A DNA stretch of 64,000 nt from Nyssa sinensis (GCA_008638375.1 CM018047.1:53142679-53206678), one strand, 5' to 3'; numbered from the stretch's first letter, positions 48,764 to 59,062 are shown. The notes: generated by a model from the sequence alone, not told the origin. Translations and numbers: made by a program.

Positions 48764-51175
48764 AACCCCAAAAAAAAAGAACTAAAGAGAAGACAAGAAA
48801 AATAGGAAAAATCCAAAAAAAAAAAAAAAAAGAAGGAAGAAAAATCAGAAAACGTGTCCGAAATTTAGGAGAAAAAAAAACTAAACTCTTTTTTGTCGTG
48901 TGTCGGACACGTGTCTGGGAAGCGATTTAAAGAATAGATTATATGAAATTGTAACAACAAAAATAATAACAATTTGGGTAAAATATATTTAAACCTGGTA
49001 TGAGTAAGATTAGATATATCTTGTAATGGAAAATAACATTTACAAATTTCATACAAAAGTCATGAAAACCCCATTTAACAATGGATAAGTTCAGGTCCAT
49101 GGCATGCTTTAAACACTAGATAATTCTACAATATATTTAATCAAGGGGAAAAACATTTTTAATTAGTCTAGAGAGGAGAAATCACACCTCAAGAAGTAGC
49201 CATGCTCAGCTGCAATTCCAAGCTTCCTGCAAGGAGAAAACCAGGTGCTTAATTTGTCCCTTCTTCTTCCACTAACAATGAAGATTGTATTATTCACGTC
49301 TTCGCAAAGTCTGTTCAAGATTGAGATAACCTCTGAACTTGGAGTCTTATTCATGGAGTTTTGGGGCATCACAGTACCATCATAGTCCAACAGTATGGCT
49401 CTTTTTTTAGCCCTACTGTATTCTGAAACAATAGCATCTATTGAAAGCTTTCTAAAATTAGGATCAAGTGCCACAACTCGAAACCCAAAGCCTAAACCAA
49501 TTCCCCAACATCTTTTCTGAAAATGATCTGCACAAGTTCTCTCAATATCTTGCAAAAAGCTCCGTGACCAATACCCCACATCATGGGTGCTAACATAACG
49601 GTAATGCTTCTCGTGACGCAACTGTTTCTCTGATTCAGCCATTGATATAGCCTCATTCATTGCCTCTGCAGTTGCTTCAACATTCCATGGATTGACACGG
49701 ATTGCCCCACTAAGTGAAGGAGAACACCCAATGAACTCTGATACAACTAACATGCTTTTTTTAGGCCCACTCAAGTCTGAACCTGACTCTGCACCAGCTA
49801 TTCCCTGTCTACAAACAATATATTCATATGGTGTCAGATTCATCCCGTCCCTTACAGCTGTGACAACAACACACTCAGCAATACTGTAATAAGCAACCCT
49901 TTCACTGATTGACATTGGCCTGTCAATAAAAACAATTGGTTCATAACCAGGCTTTCCAAATTTTTCATTGATCCTCTTGCAGCTTTCCCATATTTCAGCC
50001 TGTATTTCCTCTAAATCTATCCCTCTACCTCTTGCAGGATTTGCAATCTGCACAAGCACAGCCCTTCCATGCCACTTTGGGTGTTGCTTGAGCATCTGTT
50101 CCATCGCCAATAGTTTCAAATTAATACCTTTAAAAATATCCATGTCATCTACCCCAAGCAAAACAGCTTTTCCTTCAAATTTCTGCTTCAGCTCCCCAAC
50201 CCTCTGTTCCTTAACTGTGAGTTCCATCACAGACTCAATCTGACCCATATGAATCCCAACTGGCATAATCTTTATCCCAACAGTCCTTCCATAATATTCC
50301 AACCCAATATAGCCCCTTTTCGATTGATATTCCAAACCCAACATCCGACTGCAACAAGAAAGGAAATGCCGAGCATAATCAAAGGTGTGGAAACCAATAA
50401 GATCTGAGTTGAGTAGAGCCTTGAGGATTTCATCTCTAACAGGAAGGGTCCTGTAAATCTCAGATGAAGGAAATGGGCTGTGAAGGAAAAACCCCATTCT
50501 CAAACGAATAAATCGCCTCCTCAAGAAGGTGGGCAACACCATCAAATGATAGTCATGAATCCAAACAAAATCATCCTCTGGATTTAGCACCTCAATCACT
50601 TTTTGTGAAAACAACTTATTTGCAGAAACATACGCTTCCCACATGGACCGATCGAACCGGCCTCCATGATCAACCGAAAAAGGCAACATGTAGTGAAAAA
50701 GCGGCCATAACTGCTTCTTGCAGAAACCATTATAAAATTTCTCCAGAACATTAGGTGGAATAAAAGTAGGGACACATTTAAATTTGTCCAACAGAAGTTG
50801 GGCAACATCATCCTGATCAATTGGATCGACATCAACCGTCAATGACCCGACATATAATACTTCCATATCTTCAGGCAAACCATTCTTAAGTTGCAAAAGC
50901 AACGAGTCTTCATCCCAACTAAAATTCCATCCTTTATTATCTGATCTTTGCTTTGCTTTCAAGGGTAATTGATTTGCCACAATAATCATTCGATCAGAAG
51001 CAAGGGAAGAAAGGTTATCAGATGACACACTATGAGGCTGATCATCATCAAGCTCCTCAATACTCCCTGGAACTGTCATTACCCTGGGAAACCTCCTTCG
51101 CTCCCTCTCCCGACCCATTACCGGGAAATTTCCAGAAGCCAATTCTAAAAGATTTGTATATGATCTCGACATCAT
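40836..51175 (-). CDS. TPS7: Class II trehalose-6-phosphate synthase, TPS7-like (whole gene, three coding exons)
   Basis: Joined exons 51175-49188, 42103-41830 and 41150-40836 give 2577 nt, that is 858 codons plus stop, close to the roughly 850 residues of plant class II TPS. The N-terminus MMSRSYTNLLELASGNFP is the class II signature. A GT20 trehalose-phosphate-synthase-like domain covers about residues 60-545 (IHDYHLMVLP at 206-215, FFLHSPFPSSEIY at 229-241, RDGMNLTPYEY at 442-452). A HAD-type trehalose-6-phosphate-phosphatase domain follows, with LLDYDGT (595-601), SGRRRDKL (635-642) and GDDRSDEDMF in the last exon. Class II proteins of Arabidopsis (TPS5-11) mostly lack demonstrated synthase activity and are thought to act in sugar signalling, for example with SnRK1. 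The closest match I recognise is TPS7. All frames are open and splice phases agree. The first coding intron is unusually long (7.1 kb, transposon-filled) and the second seems to be GC-AG. Confidence 0.93.
41151..41829 (-). other. TPS7-like gene, intron 2 with GC-AG ends
   Basis: On the minus strand the intron starts GCACGT after the CAG of the last Gln codon and ends TTTTTTAG. A GT four bases further in (GTATTA) would add four nucleotides and break the frame. GC-AG introns are a known minor class spliced by the major spliceosome. Confidence 0.75.
41830..42103 (-). CDS. TPS7: TPS7-like gene, coding exon 2
   Basis: The acceptor ATATCTCAG ends at 42104. The exon supplies the last base of the split Arg codon, then WPQNEEWEICVQSS, and runs to VEVKPQ. 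Length 274 nt (1 + 91 codons), ending in phase 0. The next bases are GCACGT instead of GT. Confidence 0.9.
42826..43082 (-). repeat. Two direct copies of a MITE-like segment in TPS intron 1
   Basis: 42826-42915 and 42994-43082 share CGCATAAGTGGGTTAATACTTTC-type sequence, then AAAATG-G-TCCATTT, then GATGAGTTCTCATCAA. A GGGCCCATTTGATA phrase typical of common plant MITEs precedes the first copy. Confidence 0.5.
44088..44213. mobile_element. Short MITE-like fragment in TPS intron 1
   Basis: The ends ATTTGGTACGCTGAAATAG and CTATTCCTCTGTTTGGTAAA show partial inverted similarity (TTTGGTA at one end, the AATAG/CTATT pairing at the other). It resembles common short plant MITEs. Weakly supported. Confidence 0.3.
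44215..44764. repeat. TATG/TA low-complexity tract in TPS intron 1
   Basis: Mixed TATATG, TGTATG and (TG)n runs. Similar low-complexity sequence resumes at about 48130-48280 on the other side of the LINE, so the LINE seems to have inserted into this tract. Confidence 0.75.
44765..48125 (-). mobile_element. 5'-truncated, decayed LINE (non-LTR retrotransposon) in TPS intron 1
   Basis: On the minus strand, the end of an endonuclease domain (SRLDKFLV, then LPRPILDHCPI) occurs near 47950-48110. Reverse transcriptase pieces follow: DGDKASRPEGITMAFFKHCW near 47280-47360, then later RT parts down to about 46080, including LIKSSLAYLPTYYMSLFPIP and KFHLVKWKDLN. A terminal zinc-finger-like region with WKERNSRIFEG lies at about 44832-45020. 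The 3' end reads TTTACTTATAAAAAACG, typical of plant LINEs. Frames are broken throughout, so it is inactive. It lies in the same orientation as TPS transcription. Confidence 0.85.
45468..45844 (+). mobile_element. GTGTCC-family MITE-like element, copy 2, nested in the LINE
   Basis: It starts CTAAGAAGCACGGACAC and ends GTGTCC..ATCCGTGCTTCTTAG, an inverted pair of about 14 bases. AATATAGG (45460-45467) and AATATAAG (45845-45852) flank it as an 8-bp duplication with one mismatch, compatible with a hAT or Mutator-like origin. The core matches copies 1 and 3. Length 377 bp. Confidence 0.8.
48415..48922 (-). mobile_element. GTGTCC-family MITE-like element, copy 3
   Basis: It starts CTAAGAAGCATGGATACG on the plus strand, which is the right-hand terminus of copies 1 and 2 in reverse. 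The core matches theirs in reverse (ATATGACCATAAGATAA, then AACAAAGTTATTAAATAAAAAT, then AACATCCATGATT). GTGTCGGACACGTGTC lies at the far end. It sits in TPS intron 1, about 270 bp before the end of exon 1. Confidence 0.7.
49188..51175 (-). CDS. TPS7: TPS7-like gene, coding exon 1
   Basis: 662 complete codons plus two bases. It holds the start codon, the whole synthase-like domain and the first phosphatase motif. The exon ends ..TTCTTGAG|GTGTG. The open frame runs a few codons into the intron, but similarity to other TPS proteins stops at AAEHGYFL, followed by Arg completed across the splice. No ATG lies in the 108 bp between the 5' UTR intron and the start. Confidence 0.93.
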
Positions 51176-51285
51176 TGTTACAACACTCTCCCCCTAACTC
51201 TCTTCAAAAGACCCTCAAGATCTCAACAGCGAAGCCCAAAAACCCAAGATTCTTTTTTCTCTTGAAATGGGTAAGTTCCAGCTAT

Positions 51286-51600
51286 CTGCACAAAAACCAA
51301 ACCTCCATTTTCACGTAAACTCACCAAACAATCAAACCCCTAACCTAAGTATCAATAACCAGATCCATTAACGCGACCAGAGTCAAAGACCATGCAATGC
51401 AGCGAAGATCACACAAATCATGATATCAAAGATGATAAAAAAATACACCCATATCTCCTAACAACACAAACGACTGATCTAAACAATACCCATATAATAG
51501 AAAGGTAAAAGAAACAACAAATGAATCCGAAAAACCCTAATTCAACACTATTTAATTCATTAAAGAGCAAAAATACATTTATAAAGAAATTGAAACTAAC
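51286..51600 (-). other. Putative 5' UTR intron of the TPS gene
   Basis: On the minus strand, CAGAG|GTTAGT at 51600 and TTTTTGTGCAG ending at 51286 form a plausible 315-bp intron upstream of the start codon. Introns in 5' UTRs are common in class II TPS genes. It is inferred from signals only. Confidence 0.5.
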
Positions 51601-51727
51601 CTCTGTGTTTAAATCAATGAAAACTTGAACCTTAATCTTCGCAAGTCTCGATCTTCAGAGTTCACGTAAATTCAAGGGATCATATATGGGTTGATACAAC
51701 CAAAAAAAAAATCTAGGATTTGTTCTC

Positions 51728-51758
51728 TACATATATTTATATATATATATATATTTAG
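51728..51758 (-). promoter_or_regulatory. TATA-rich core promoter candidate of the TPS gene
   Basis: A TATATATAAATATATG stretch on the minus strand lies about 130 bp upstream of the putative UTR intron donor, a plausible TATA position. The AT-rich context makes chance likely. Confidence 0.3.
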
Positions 51759-51759
51759 A

Positions 51760-52888
51760 TATATTGATCTTTCAATATGTACAAAGGAAGTCGTGGATAT
51801 GAATATCCAGAGAATATTATTATATATAATAATTTGGTAGATTAAATAAAATAACATTTTCTCTGTAACCAAACGTGGTCACAAATAAAAGAATCTATAA
51901 CCTCACCTGCGGGGAATTGTCTCTAGTCACCAACCAATAGAATTAAGTCTTAACACTAGAAGAAGAAAAGGGGTTGTCAGGTTTGATGGCGTGTACAATT
52001 CTTGGCCAGCGGGTGATTTGGATTAGTGAAATACAGGAGATTTTAAGAAAGAGGATAAGGTTTGCCAACGCAGACTTTTGCACTATTGCCAGCTGGCAAC
52101 ACGCTGTTAGCCAACATGCCCGTCACACCCTCCGTGCTGGTGCATACGGACGGACCAATAGGACCATCGGAATGCGTGCTTACTCATGAAATTTGAAATT
52201 TTTGACCTTTTGAGGATTGTTTTCAAGGGTCTGTTTGTACAGGTTTGAAACACACTTTTCTATTTTACAGTGTGAGATATGTGTTTAGTAAATTATTAAT
52301 TTTAATTTTTTTAATTTAGATTATTATATTTAAATATATTTTTATATTTTTTAAAATATTAATTATAAAATTTTTAAAAATATTTTTTAAAAAATTATAT
52401 CTGAATTGATATATAAGCACATTAATTCTTTTTATTAGAATAGAGTTATCCTTATCTTATTTACGAGAATAAGATCATTTTCGAAAACGTCTTTTTAAAA
52501 AATAATTTTATTATTTCTTTTATTACATAGGGAGCAAATATTGTAACTTATTTTTTTGGTACAGTTTAAAAATTTCTTTTGAAAATACTCTTTTAATATA
52601 AATTTAATTTTTAAAATTTATTAAATCGTCGTTTGAAAAAACAATTTTGACACATAAAATATTTTTTCAAAAGACATTTTCAAAACATCTCTAAATTGAT
52701 AAATAAGTTAAAAATGATCCTAAAGTAAAAATTAAGTTTTTTTTTTGCCCTCATCCCAGATTTAACTCATAAAATTTGGCATGAATCGGTTCATTCATCT
52801 AACAAAGAACGATATCCTACCACGTGATTGAATTACGGATGCAAAATGACTCGTCCATCGGTTGGAGTTTTGAAAATCTATTTGGTTC
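51760..52888. other. Intergenic stretch between the TPS gene and the Tat element
   Basis: A GC-richer part (51900-52190) with a 71-residue open frame of no recognisable family is followed by A/T-only sequence (52250-52740). GGTTC at 52884-52888 is the left target-site duplication of the element that follows. Confidence 0.5.
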
Positions 52889-53419
52889 TGATGCTGCACT
52901 TTTTTGTCGGTAGGGACTCTGAACGTCGTTGCCTGAAGAACACCCAAAGAAAAGGATCAAAAGGCCACCGGATTGACTCCGACGGTAGCCGCTCCGATGC
53001 TTAAGTCAATAAAACTGAATTGAAAGACTGTAATGTAAACCAATGAATGAGCATGCCTGAAAAACGTACCTTGTAATTTAATTTATAGGTTATGGCTTTC
53101 CTAAGTTGATTAGGATTTGGAGCCATAAAAGTAGGGATTTGATCATCAAAGAATGGCAGTTACCACGTTGAATACTGCGTTCGAGAGATATCCGTGAGTG
53201 GTAGTTTCCTTGTCAAAGACTGTTTCCTTTTCCTTAACTCGATAGGATATTCAAGGCGGTGATGAGCTCTGGATACTGAGAGATGCTCTAGAGGCCTTAT
53301 GCTCAAACGTATGAGTTCTGAAGGCTAAGTGCCCAAGCCTGCTCTGAATGGCCGAACTTTAATTGGTCTGTAGTCATACGTGTCACGTGGAGATTGGTCT
53401 GTCACTTTGTAGTATATCA
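52889..53419 (-). repeat. 3' LTR of T3
   Basis: The 531-bp partner of the 5' LTR. About 90% identical by hand alignment, with nearly all differences being transitions. Confidence 0.95.
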
Positions 53420-53436
53420 GCTACGCCCCCACCCGG
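53420..53436 (-). promoter_or_regulatory. Polypurine tract of T3
   Basis: On the minus strand, GGGTGGGGGCGTAGC lies immediately before the TGATATAC start of the 3' LTR, where the plus-strand primer is expected. Confidence 0.65.
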
Positions 53437-53626
53437 GAGCCTTAGTTTGAGCTCAGAGCGTAACTAGGGTACAAGCTCCCAAAAAGTCAGGTGTCCTGTC
53501 TTTTCGATTTCCAAGACGGCTGTTGGAGCGTCATTTATTGCGCAACTGACGCTTGAAATTTTGAGCCTATCATTGCCTACAACCGTCATGACAGTTCAGC
53601 TTGGTGGCCCCCATTTCCTGAAAAGG

Positions 53627-53634
53627 TATATAAA
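53627..53634 (+). promoter_or_regulatory. TATA box of the T3 antisense gene
   Basis: TATATAAA, set in a GC-richer context and followed by AGAGGGG, lies about 95 bp before the first ATG of the antisense frame and just inside the 3' LTR. Confidence 0.65.
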
Positions 53635-54544
53635 GAGGGGAAAGGGCTTCGTACGCCCTTTCCCTTACCATTTTCATTGTATTCGATAAAGGGCTTTCGC
53701 CATTGTTGAACTAGAGCGTCCAGTGAACCTTGAGGAGTATTCATCGTCCGGGGCTCCCATCTCTAATTTGATTTCAGGTTTGATTTCGTCTTGCTTCCTT
53801 TCTTTATTTCTTCTTCCTTTCCCTATTTCTAGCAATGTCTGCCCCTTCAGCGTCTCTAGTTCTAGTGACGGCACAGGAAGTTCAGTTGTGTCGTCTAATG
53901 TTCAAACTATAGTTAGTCATCTCTCTGGTAATACAGGAAATAGGTCAAAAAAGTCCCCCTCCAATTCGGAGTTGATGCCTTCATTGAACCTATGAACAGG
54001 GCAGGGGAGGCCTCTGGCAGGCCCTTCCAAAGAGAAGAAGGGGAAAGTGCCATCACCCAAAGTATGTTAGACGAGTTGAGGGTGACCTATGAATTCCCTT
54101 CCAATGTTACCTATAGGGTACTGAGCCCCATAAATCACCCATATAATGTTCAGAAGGGCGAGATTTGTGTATATGTTGCCTGGTTCGAGATGGGACTAAG
54201 ACTCCCTCTGCCTCCCTTAGTTATAAAATTCTTTAAATGGTTTAAGATTTGCCCTACTGACCTTAACCTTAATAGCTGGAGGCACCTTTTAGGGTTTATA
54301 GTGTTAGGGCACCAAAAAGGTGTTGAGGTGACCTTGGATTTGATCCGTAATAATATGGATCTGAAATACATGAGGTCAGAAAGCCTCTTCTATATGTCAT
54401 TTGATAAGGGGTTCAGGCCCCTTTCCTTTGTACCTACTTCCAATAAGACTTGGAAGAAATGGTATTTCTTCGTCGGAGAAGGATGGGAGCTCGAGGACTT
54501 CCAGAACCACATCTCAACATTCCCCCGAAGTACCGGGATTAAGG

Positions 54545-54642
54545 GTGAGATCCCTTTCTTTTATCATGATTCTGATTCTATTTTTTGTATGTCTCACTTT
54601 CGAGCTGCTTATTTAACCAATGTGTTTACATTTTCTATGTAG
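54545..54642 (+). other. Putative intron 1 of the T3 antisense gene
   Basis: Donor AAGG|GTGAG and acceptor TTCTATGTAG|AT, 98 bp, T-rich before the acceptor. Splicing joins G and AT into an Asp codon and keeps the downstream frame open to 54989. Confidence 0.65.
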
Positions 54643-55151
54643 ATAAAAGTGCTTGGAAGAGGTCCATTTTCACAGTCAACCTTCAAGAGCAATACCGTCA
54701 GCTTCTTCGGACCAGCAACCGAGCTCACACAGTCATTGTCACAAAGGAGAATTTGATGGCGGCTAATAAACGCGCAGAGGAGCTCAAAAAGTCTCTAACG
54801 GCAAAATGGGCTCCTGAACAATTGAAAAAGAAGACGGGAGAGACTTCTTCTTCTACTGAACAACCCCTCCAAGTAAAGAGGAGGAGGTTGATCTCCAATT
54901 CTCTTGAATGTACACCATCTGAGGATGAGAGGGAGGCCCCTACCCCTATATCAATGATTCCTCCTGCCCCAGCAGTTTCGAGCAAATGAATTGGGAGGGG
55001 AAAGACGGCTGCCAAAGCCCCCCAACCATCCGAGGACTCTGACTACAAGGTCGCAAAAAAGGCTTTTGATGATTTCTAGGCTAAGGGCCTTCACCGGTAT
55101 AGGGGGCAGAAGCCAGATAAATTAATGACCGAGTTGATGAACCTCTAGATG

Positions 55152-55240
55152 AAGGTGACTTCTACAAGTTTCTTTTTCTCTTTTTTGCTTGTTTGCATTG
55201 TACTTGACGTGTTCTGACTTATTTATCTTGTATTTGCAGA
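55152..55240 (+). other. Putative intron 2 of the T3 antisense gene
   Basis: Donor ATGAAG|GTGACT and acceptor TTGTATTTGCAG enclose about 89 bp of T-rich sequence between the linker and the coiled-coil part. Nearby stop codons make the reading frame across it uncertain. Confidence 0.45.
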
Positions 55241-55640
55241 ACATGCATAGTCTGGCTGCTCTGATGGTGACTTCTCCAATTCAGAAGAAGTTGACAAACT
55301 TCAAGCTGAGCTGGATGAAGTTAGACTATAGCTGGGGACAGCTCAATCTGCGGCCCATGCTGCCGAGGAGAGGTTGAGAGAGATGTCTAATTCTTTAGCT
55401 GTCATGGAGTCTGAGAGAGACCTCCATGCTCTAAAGTCTGAAGAGCTTCAAAAGAAGCTTGATGATCTCCAATATGCCTCCGATCAAAAGCTTCAGGACG
55501 CAGTTGCATTTGCCAAAATTGAGACTGAAACGGAGATGAGGACTAAAGTCGAGGAGATGGGCAAGGAGCGATCCAGCATGGGTACAACACCTTCAGATTC
55601 ATGCTTCTTGCAAAATTTTTGGACTTCGATATGTCAGTAA

Positions 55641-56526
55641 TCGAAGGTGCCGAAGCCCCTCCTTCCGAGGCTGAGATTCCAAGCAAAGATGTTGAAGCGA
55701 CTCCCTCCGAACTCCCTCTAGCATAGGTGTCAAGCTCGGTCTGAAGTTGTAGTATAGGACCTTGTTTTATGTACGCCGTACTGTTTATTTTTGAATACTG
55801 ACATACTTGTAATATTTTAATCAATCCAATTAACTTTCTCCAGAGCTTGAGTGTTTTTACCCTTCTAAACTGCAACACGTAAATCTTGAAAATTGTTATG
55901 GAAGCCCAGTAAATTTAGTACTGCTCTAGGTTACTGCTGTTTTGTAACATAAGCTTGGGCTCCAGCCCCTTTTAACAAATTGTGGATGCAAGTAAATGTA
56001 TTCATGAATTGTCAATATTCAGACCAACACTTTAACTGGTTATGATCAGAAGTTATCTTTAGAGCAAAGTACTAGGTAACTTAAGCAAAAGGACTTGCAA
56101 TGATTATGATCTGTTGGATGAATTGTGATAACAAACCGTCCATAGTGAAAATTTGTGTCCACCAGGACTTAACTGTTGATCCGTAAGACTTGTAATAATA
56201 ATTAAGCTGATTATTCATTACCAAGGTCTGTCCTGATAATAACTTGGTAAGAAGACGCATAGTAATTGAATAGATCAACACCTTTGCTCATAGCATTAGA
56301 AGAATAAGTAACATGTCTCCCCAGATCAAATCTTTTTTTTGTCATGGCTGATAGGTCTGAACAGGAAGTTTCGTAATAACTGAACCAGAATTGGTAATTA
56401 TGCATTGTGATCATATATTCTGTCTTTAGCATAGGGGATAACAGAGTAGGTTCATCCCTATATAGAGATGGTCTAGACCTATAGCACTTGCACAAGCTGC
56501 AAGGTTTTTAGGGGTCTGTACCTTAC
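55641..56526 (-). other. Non-coding interval inside T3
   Basis: Between the end of the antisense gene and the 31-bp array. No domain recognised; it belongs to the element's 3' region. Confidence 0.5.
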
Positions 56527-56820
56527 GATGGACTAGACTAGGAGGTCTATGCATTAAGATGGACCAGACCTGGAGGTCTGTGCATTGAGATAGATCAAAC
56601 CAGGGGATCTGTGCATTGAGATGGACCAGATCAAGAGGTCTGTGCATTGAAAGGACCAGGCTTAAAGGGCTTGTAGTGAATATAAGGCTTTAGAGGTCAA
56701 TACGATGGACCAGACCTGGGGGTTTGTGCATTGAGAAGACTAGGCTTAAAGGACTTGTAATGGATACAAGGCTTCAGGGGTCAATACGATGGACCAGACC
56801 TGGGGTCTGTGCATTGAGAA
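56527..56820 (-). repeat. 31-bp tandem array in T3, with an 84-bp higher-order part
   Basis: Units with GATGGACCAGACC, then GGTCTGTGCATT start at 56527, 56558, 56589, 56620 and 56651, exactly 31 bp apart. Two larger units, about 84 bp apart (56704 and 56788), follow. The array lies between integrase and the antisense gene, the hypervariable 3' region known in Retand-like elements. Confidence 0.85.
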
Positions 56821-56949
56821 GAATACTTTTTTGAAAGGATGTAAGAGAGAAAAACTTTATTAATAATATTTCCATAAATGTTCTACATTCCAAGGCCTGG
56901 GTATAGGTTTCCCAGTCATGTTTTCTAACCAGTATGTGGTCGGTCTGAT

Positions 56950-58089
56950 AATTTTTGTTACTCGATAAGGATCTTCTCAATTGGGCGAAAGCTTTCCCAT
57001 AGTGGGATCTTTGGTATTTGGGAACACCCTTCTCAAGACGAGATCTCCAATTTGAAAGCTGATGGGTTTTAGCCCCAATTTAGAGTTGTTAGCCATTCTG
57101 TGCTGATATGTTTCCATCCTAATATTGGCTTGATCCCTCTTTTCTTTAAGTAAGTCCAAGTTTTCTGCAAGCTGTTGATCATTGCTCCCTTGGTCGAAAG
57201 CTTCAGTCCTTAAGGTAGGCATACCTATCTCAACAAGGATCACTACTTCTGTACCATAGGTAAGTGAGAAGGGAGTTTTAGAGGTAGGTGTTCTTTTGGT
57301 GGTTCTGTAGGCCTAGAGAACTCCAGGGAGTTCTTCAACCCATCTTCCCTTGGCTTCTTCCAACCTCTTCTTAAGTGCATTAAGGATTGTTCGATTGGTA
57401 ACTTCTGTTTGCCCATTGGCTTGGGGATGGCCAAGAGAGGCAAAATGTTGACTGATGTGTAGATCCTGGCAAAATTTCTTAAAAACTTGGCCAGCAAACT
57501 GCGTATCATTGTCTAAGATGATAACGCGTGGTATGCCGAACCTGTAGACTATATTCTTCCAAGTGAAGCTCTTGACCTCTTTTTCTGTAATGTGCGTTAA
57601 AGGCTCTGCCTCTACCCATTTGGAGAAATAGTCAATGGCCACTAGAAGATATCTCCTGTTTGGCGTAGCCTTTGGTAATGGACCAATGATGTCCATCCCC
57701 CACTGAGCAAAGGGCCATAAGCTGATAATAGGAATGAGCTCGTGGTGGGGTTGGTGTTGGTAGGGAGTAAACCGTTGGCATTTGTCGCATTTCTGAACGT
57801 ACTCCTTAACCTACCTTAGCATACCAGACCAGTAGTACCCTTATGTTAAGGCTCGGTGGGCTATAGTTCTGCCCCTATTATGGTTTCCACAAATTCCTTC
57901 GTGTATTTCTGTCAGAACATACTGAGACTCCTCTAGAGACAGACATCTCAGTAAGGGTTGAGAATAATACCTGCGATAAAGCTTCCCATTCATAATAAGG
58001 TACCGAGCTGCCTTGATTCGGATCCTTCTGGCTTTGTTCTTGTCTTCTGGGAGGAGTTCTTCTTCTAAGTATTGTAGGATGGGAGTCAT
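56950..58089 (-). pseudogene. Integrase of T3, broken
   Basis: The zinc-binding part has HEGICGNHNRGR and later CDKCQRF (HHCC), near 57800-57910. The core is open at 57696-57313 and keeps all three acidic residues: D in MDIIGPLP, D in ILDNDTQF and E in ANGQTEVTNR. The C-terminal part (57243-56977) ends with QIGDLVLRRV. Stops replace Gln (ALT-stop-GYYW), one residue after GMLR, and Trp (VL-stop-AYRTT). Confidence 0.9.
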
Positions 58090-59060
58090 CCAGCTCTAGG
58101 TTTGCTCTGTGGCTTGGCAACTTGGACCTCTTTTATGCTTGGTTCCAACTGATGGGAGATTTTCAACGTGGATTCTCCTTTGAGCTTGAGGTGGAAGGCC
58201 ATATTGGCCAATGCATCAGCCCTGGAATTCTGACCTTTTTCAATTTTTTGGATTGTGAATTTTTGGAAGGACTGTTTCAATGATTTCACCCGTTCTGAAT
58301 ACTGAAGCATTCTGTCATCTTTGATGGAAAACTCTCCCAAAACTTGGCTTACCACTAGTTGGGAATAAGAGAAAACTTCGAGGTTTTGAGCCTTGCATTC
58401 CAGAGCTAGCCTTAACCCAAGGATAAGGGCCTCGTATTCAACTTCATTGTTTGAGCTCTGAATCCCAAACTTACTGCATTTTCTACTACAAGTCCGTCTG
58501 GTGATCGTAGCACCAAACCGACACCAGAGCCGTGGTCTGTAGAAGACCCATCTGTATAGAGCTACCATGGGGCTGAACTCTTGTTGAGCTGTGCTTTATC
58601 GTGCAGTGTTGGGGTGAACTCAACAACGAAATCTTCCAATGCTTGTCATTTGATAGAGGTCTATGGAACATAAGATATGTCAAATTTTCCTAATTCTACT
58701 GACCATTTGACCAGTCGTCCTGAGATTTCTGGCTTCCGAAGCACCGATTTCAGCGGATAGGCCGTTGGGATGTCAATGGTATGAGCCTGAAAGTAGGGTC
58801 TGAGCTTCCGTGCTGAGATTATCATGGCAAAGGCTAATTTCTCAATCTCTGGATATCTTTTTTTTGTGTCCAGTAATGCCCTGCTGACATAGAATATGGG
58901 CTTTTGGACCCCCTATTCTGCTTGACCAGTACAGAACTGATAGGGTTTTAGAGACAGTAAAGTAGAGAAGTAGTTTTTCCCTTTGGACTGGCTTTAACAA
59001 GAGTTCAAGGGAAGCCAGGTATTCCTTCAGTTCTTGGAAAGCTTTTCACATTCCTCTGAC
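58086..59060 (-). pseudogene. RNase H region and second archaeal-type RNase H of T3
   Basis: After RT, PIFYVSRALLDTKKRYPEIEK (near 58830-58900) marks the gypsy RNase H. A second domain follows, with [13 protein letters not shown] (58510-58570), [14 protein letters not shown] and [10 protein letters not shown] in the frame 58568-58086. Such a second RNase H is typical of the Tat lineage. Stops separate the parts. Confidence 0.8.
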
Positions 59061-59062
59061 CA

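Larger units (their letters stand above)
53723..55640 (+). pseudogene. Antisense gene of T3 (putative gypsy-type domain plus coiled coil), with introns
   Basis: Transcribed opposite to gag-pol. An N-terminal Ser-rich frame (53723-53995) is followed, in another frame, by 53992-54544. That frame encodes a domain of the kind annotated as 'putative gypsy type transposon' (PF04195-like): LRVTYEFPSNV, then GEICVYVAWFEMGLRLPL, then SWRHLLGFIVLG, then FVPTSNKTWKKWYFFV. A GT-AG intron (54545-54642) restores the frame to DKSAWKRSIF, then a basic, Ser-rich linker, and after a probable second intron a heptad-rich coiled coil (KLQAELDEV, then ESERDLHALKSEELQKKL). Similar antisense frames are known in Tat-lineage elements; their function is unknown. 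Stops in the linker and the coil, and a frameshift near 53990, suggest it is no longer coding. Confidence 0.75.

Noticed and set aside
49692..50243. Plus-strand open frames inside TPS exon 1
   Set aside because: They are shadows of the well-supported TPS coding sequence.
56426..56647. 73-residue minus-strand frame with MHRP/LVH repeats
   Set aside because: It is the translation of the 31-bp tandem array in T3.
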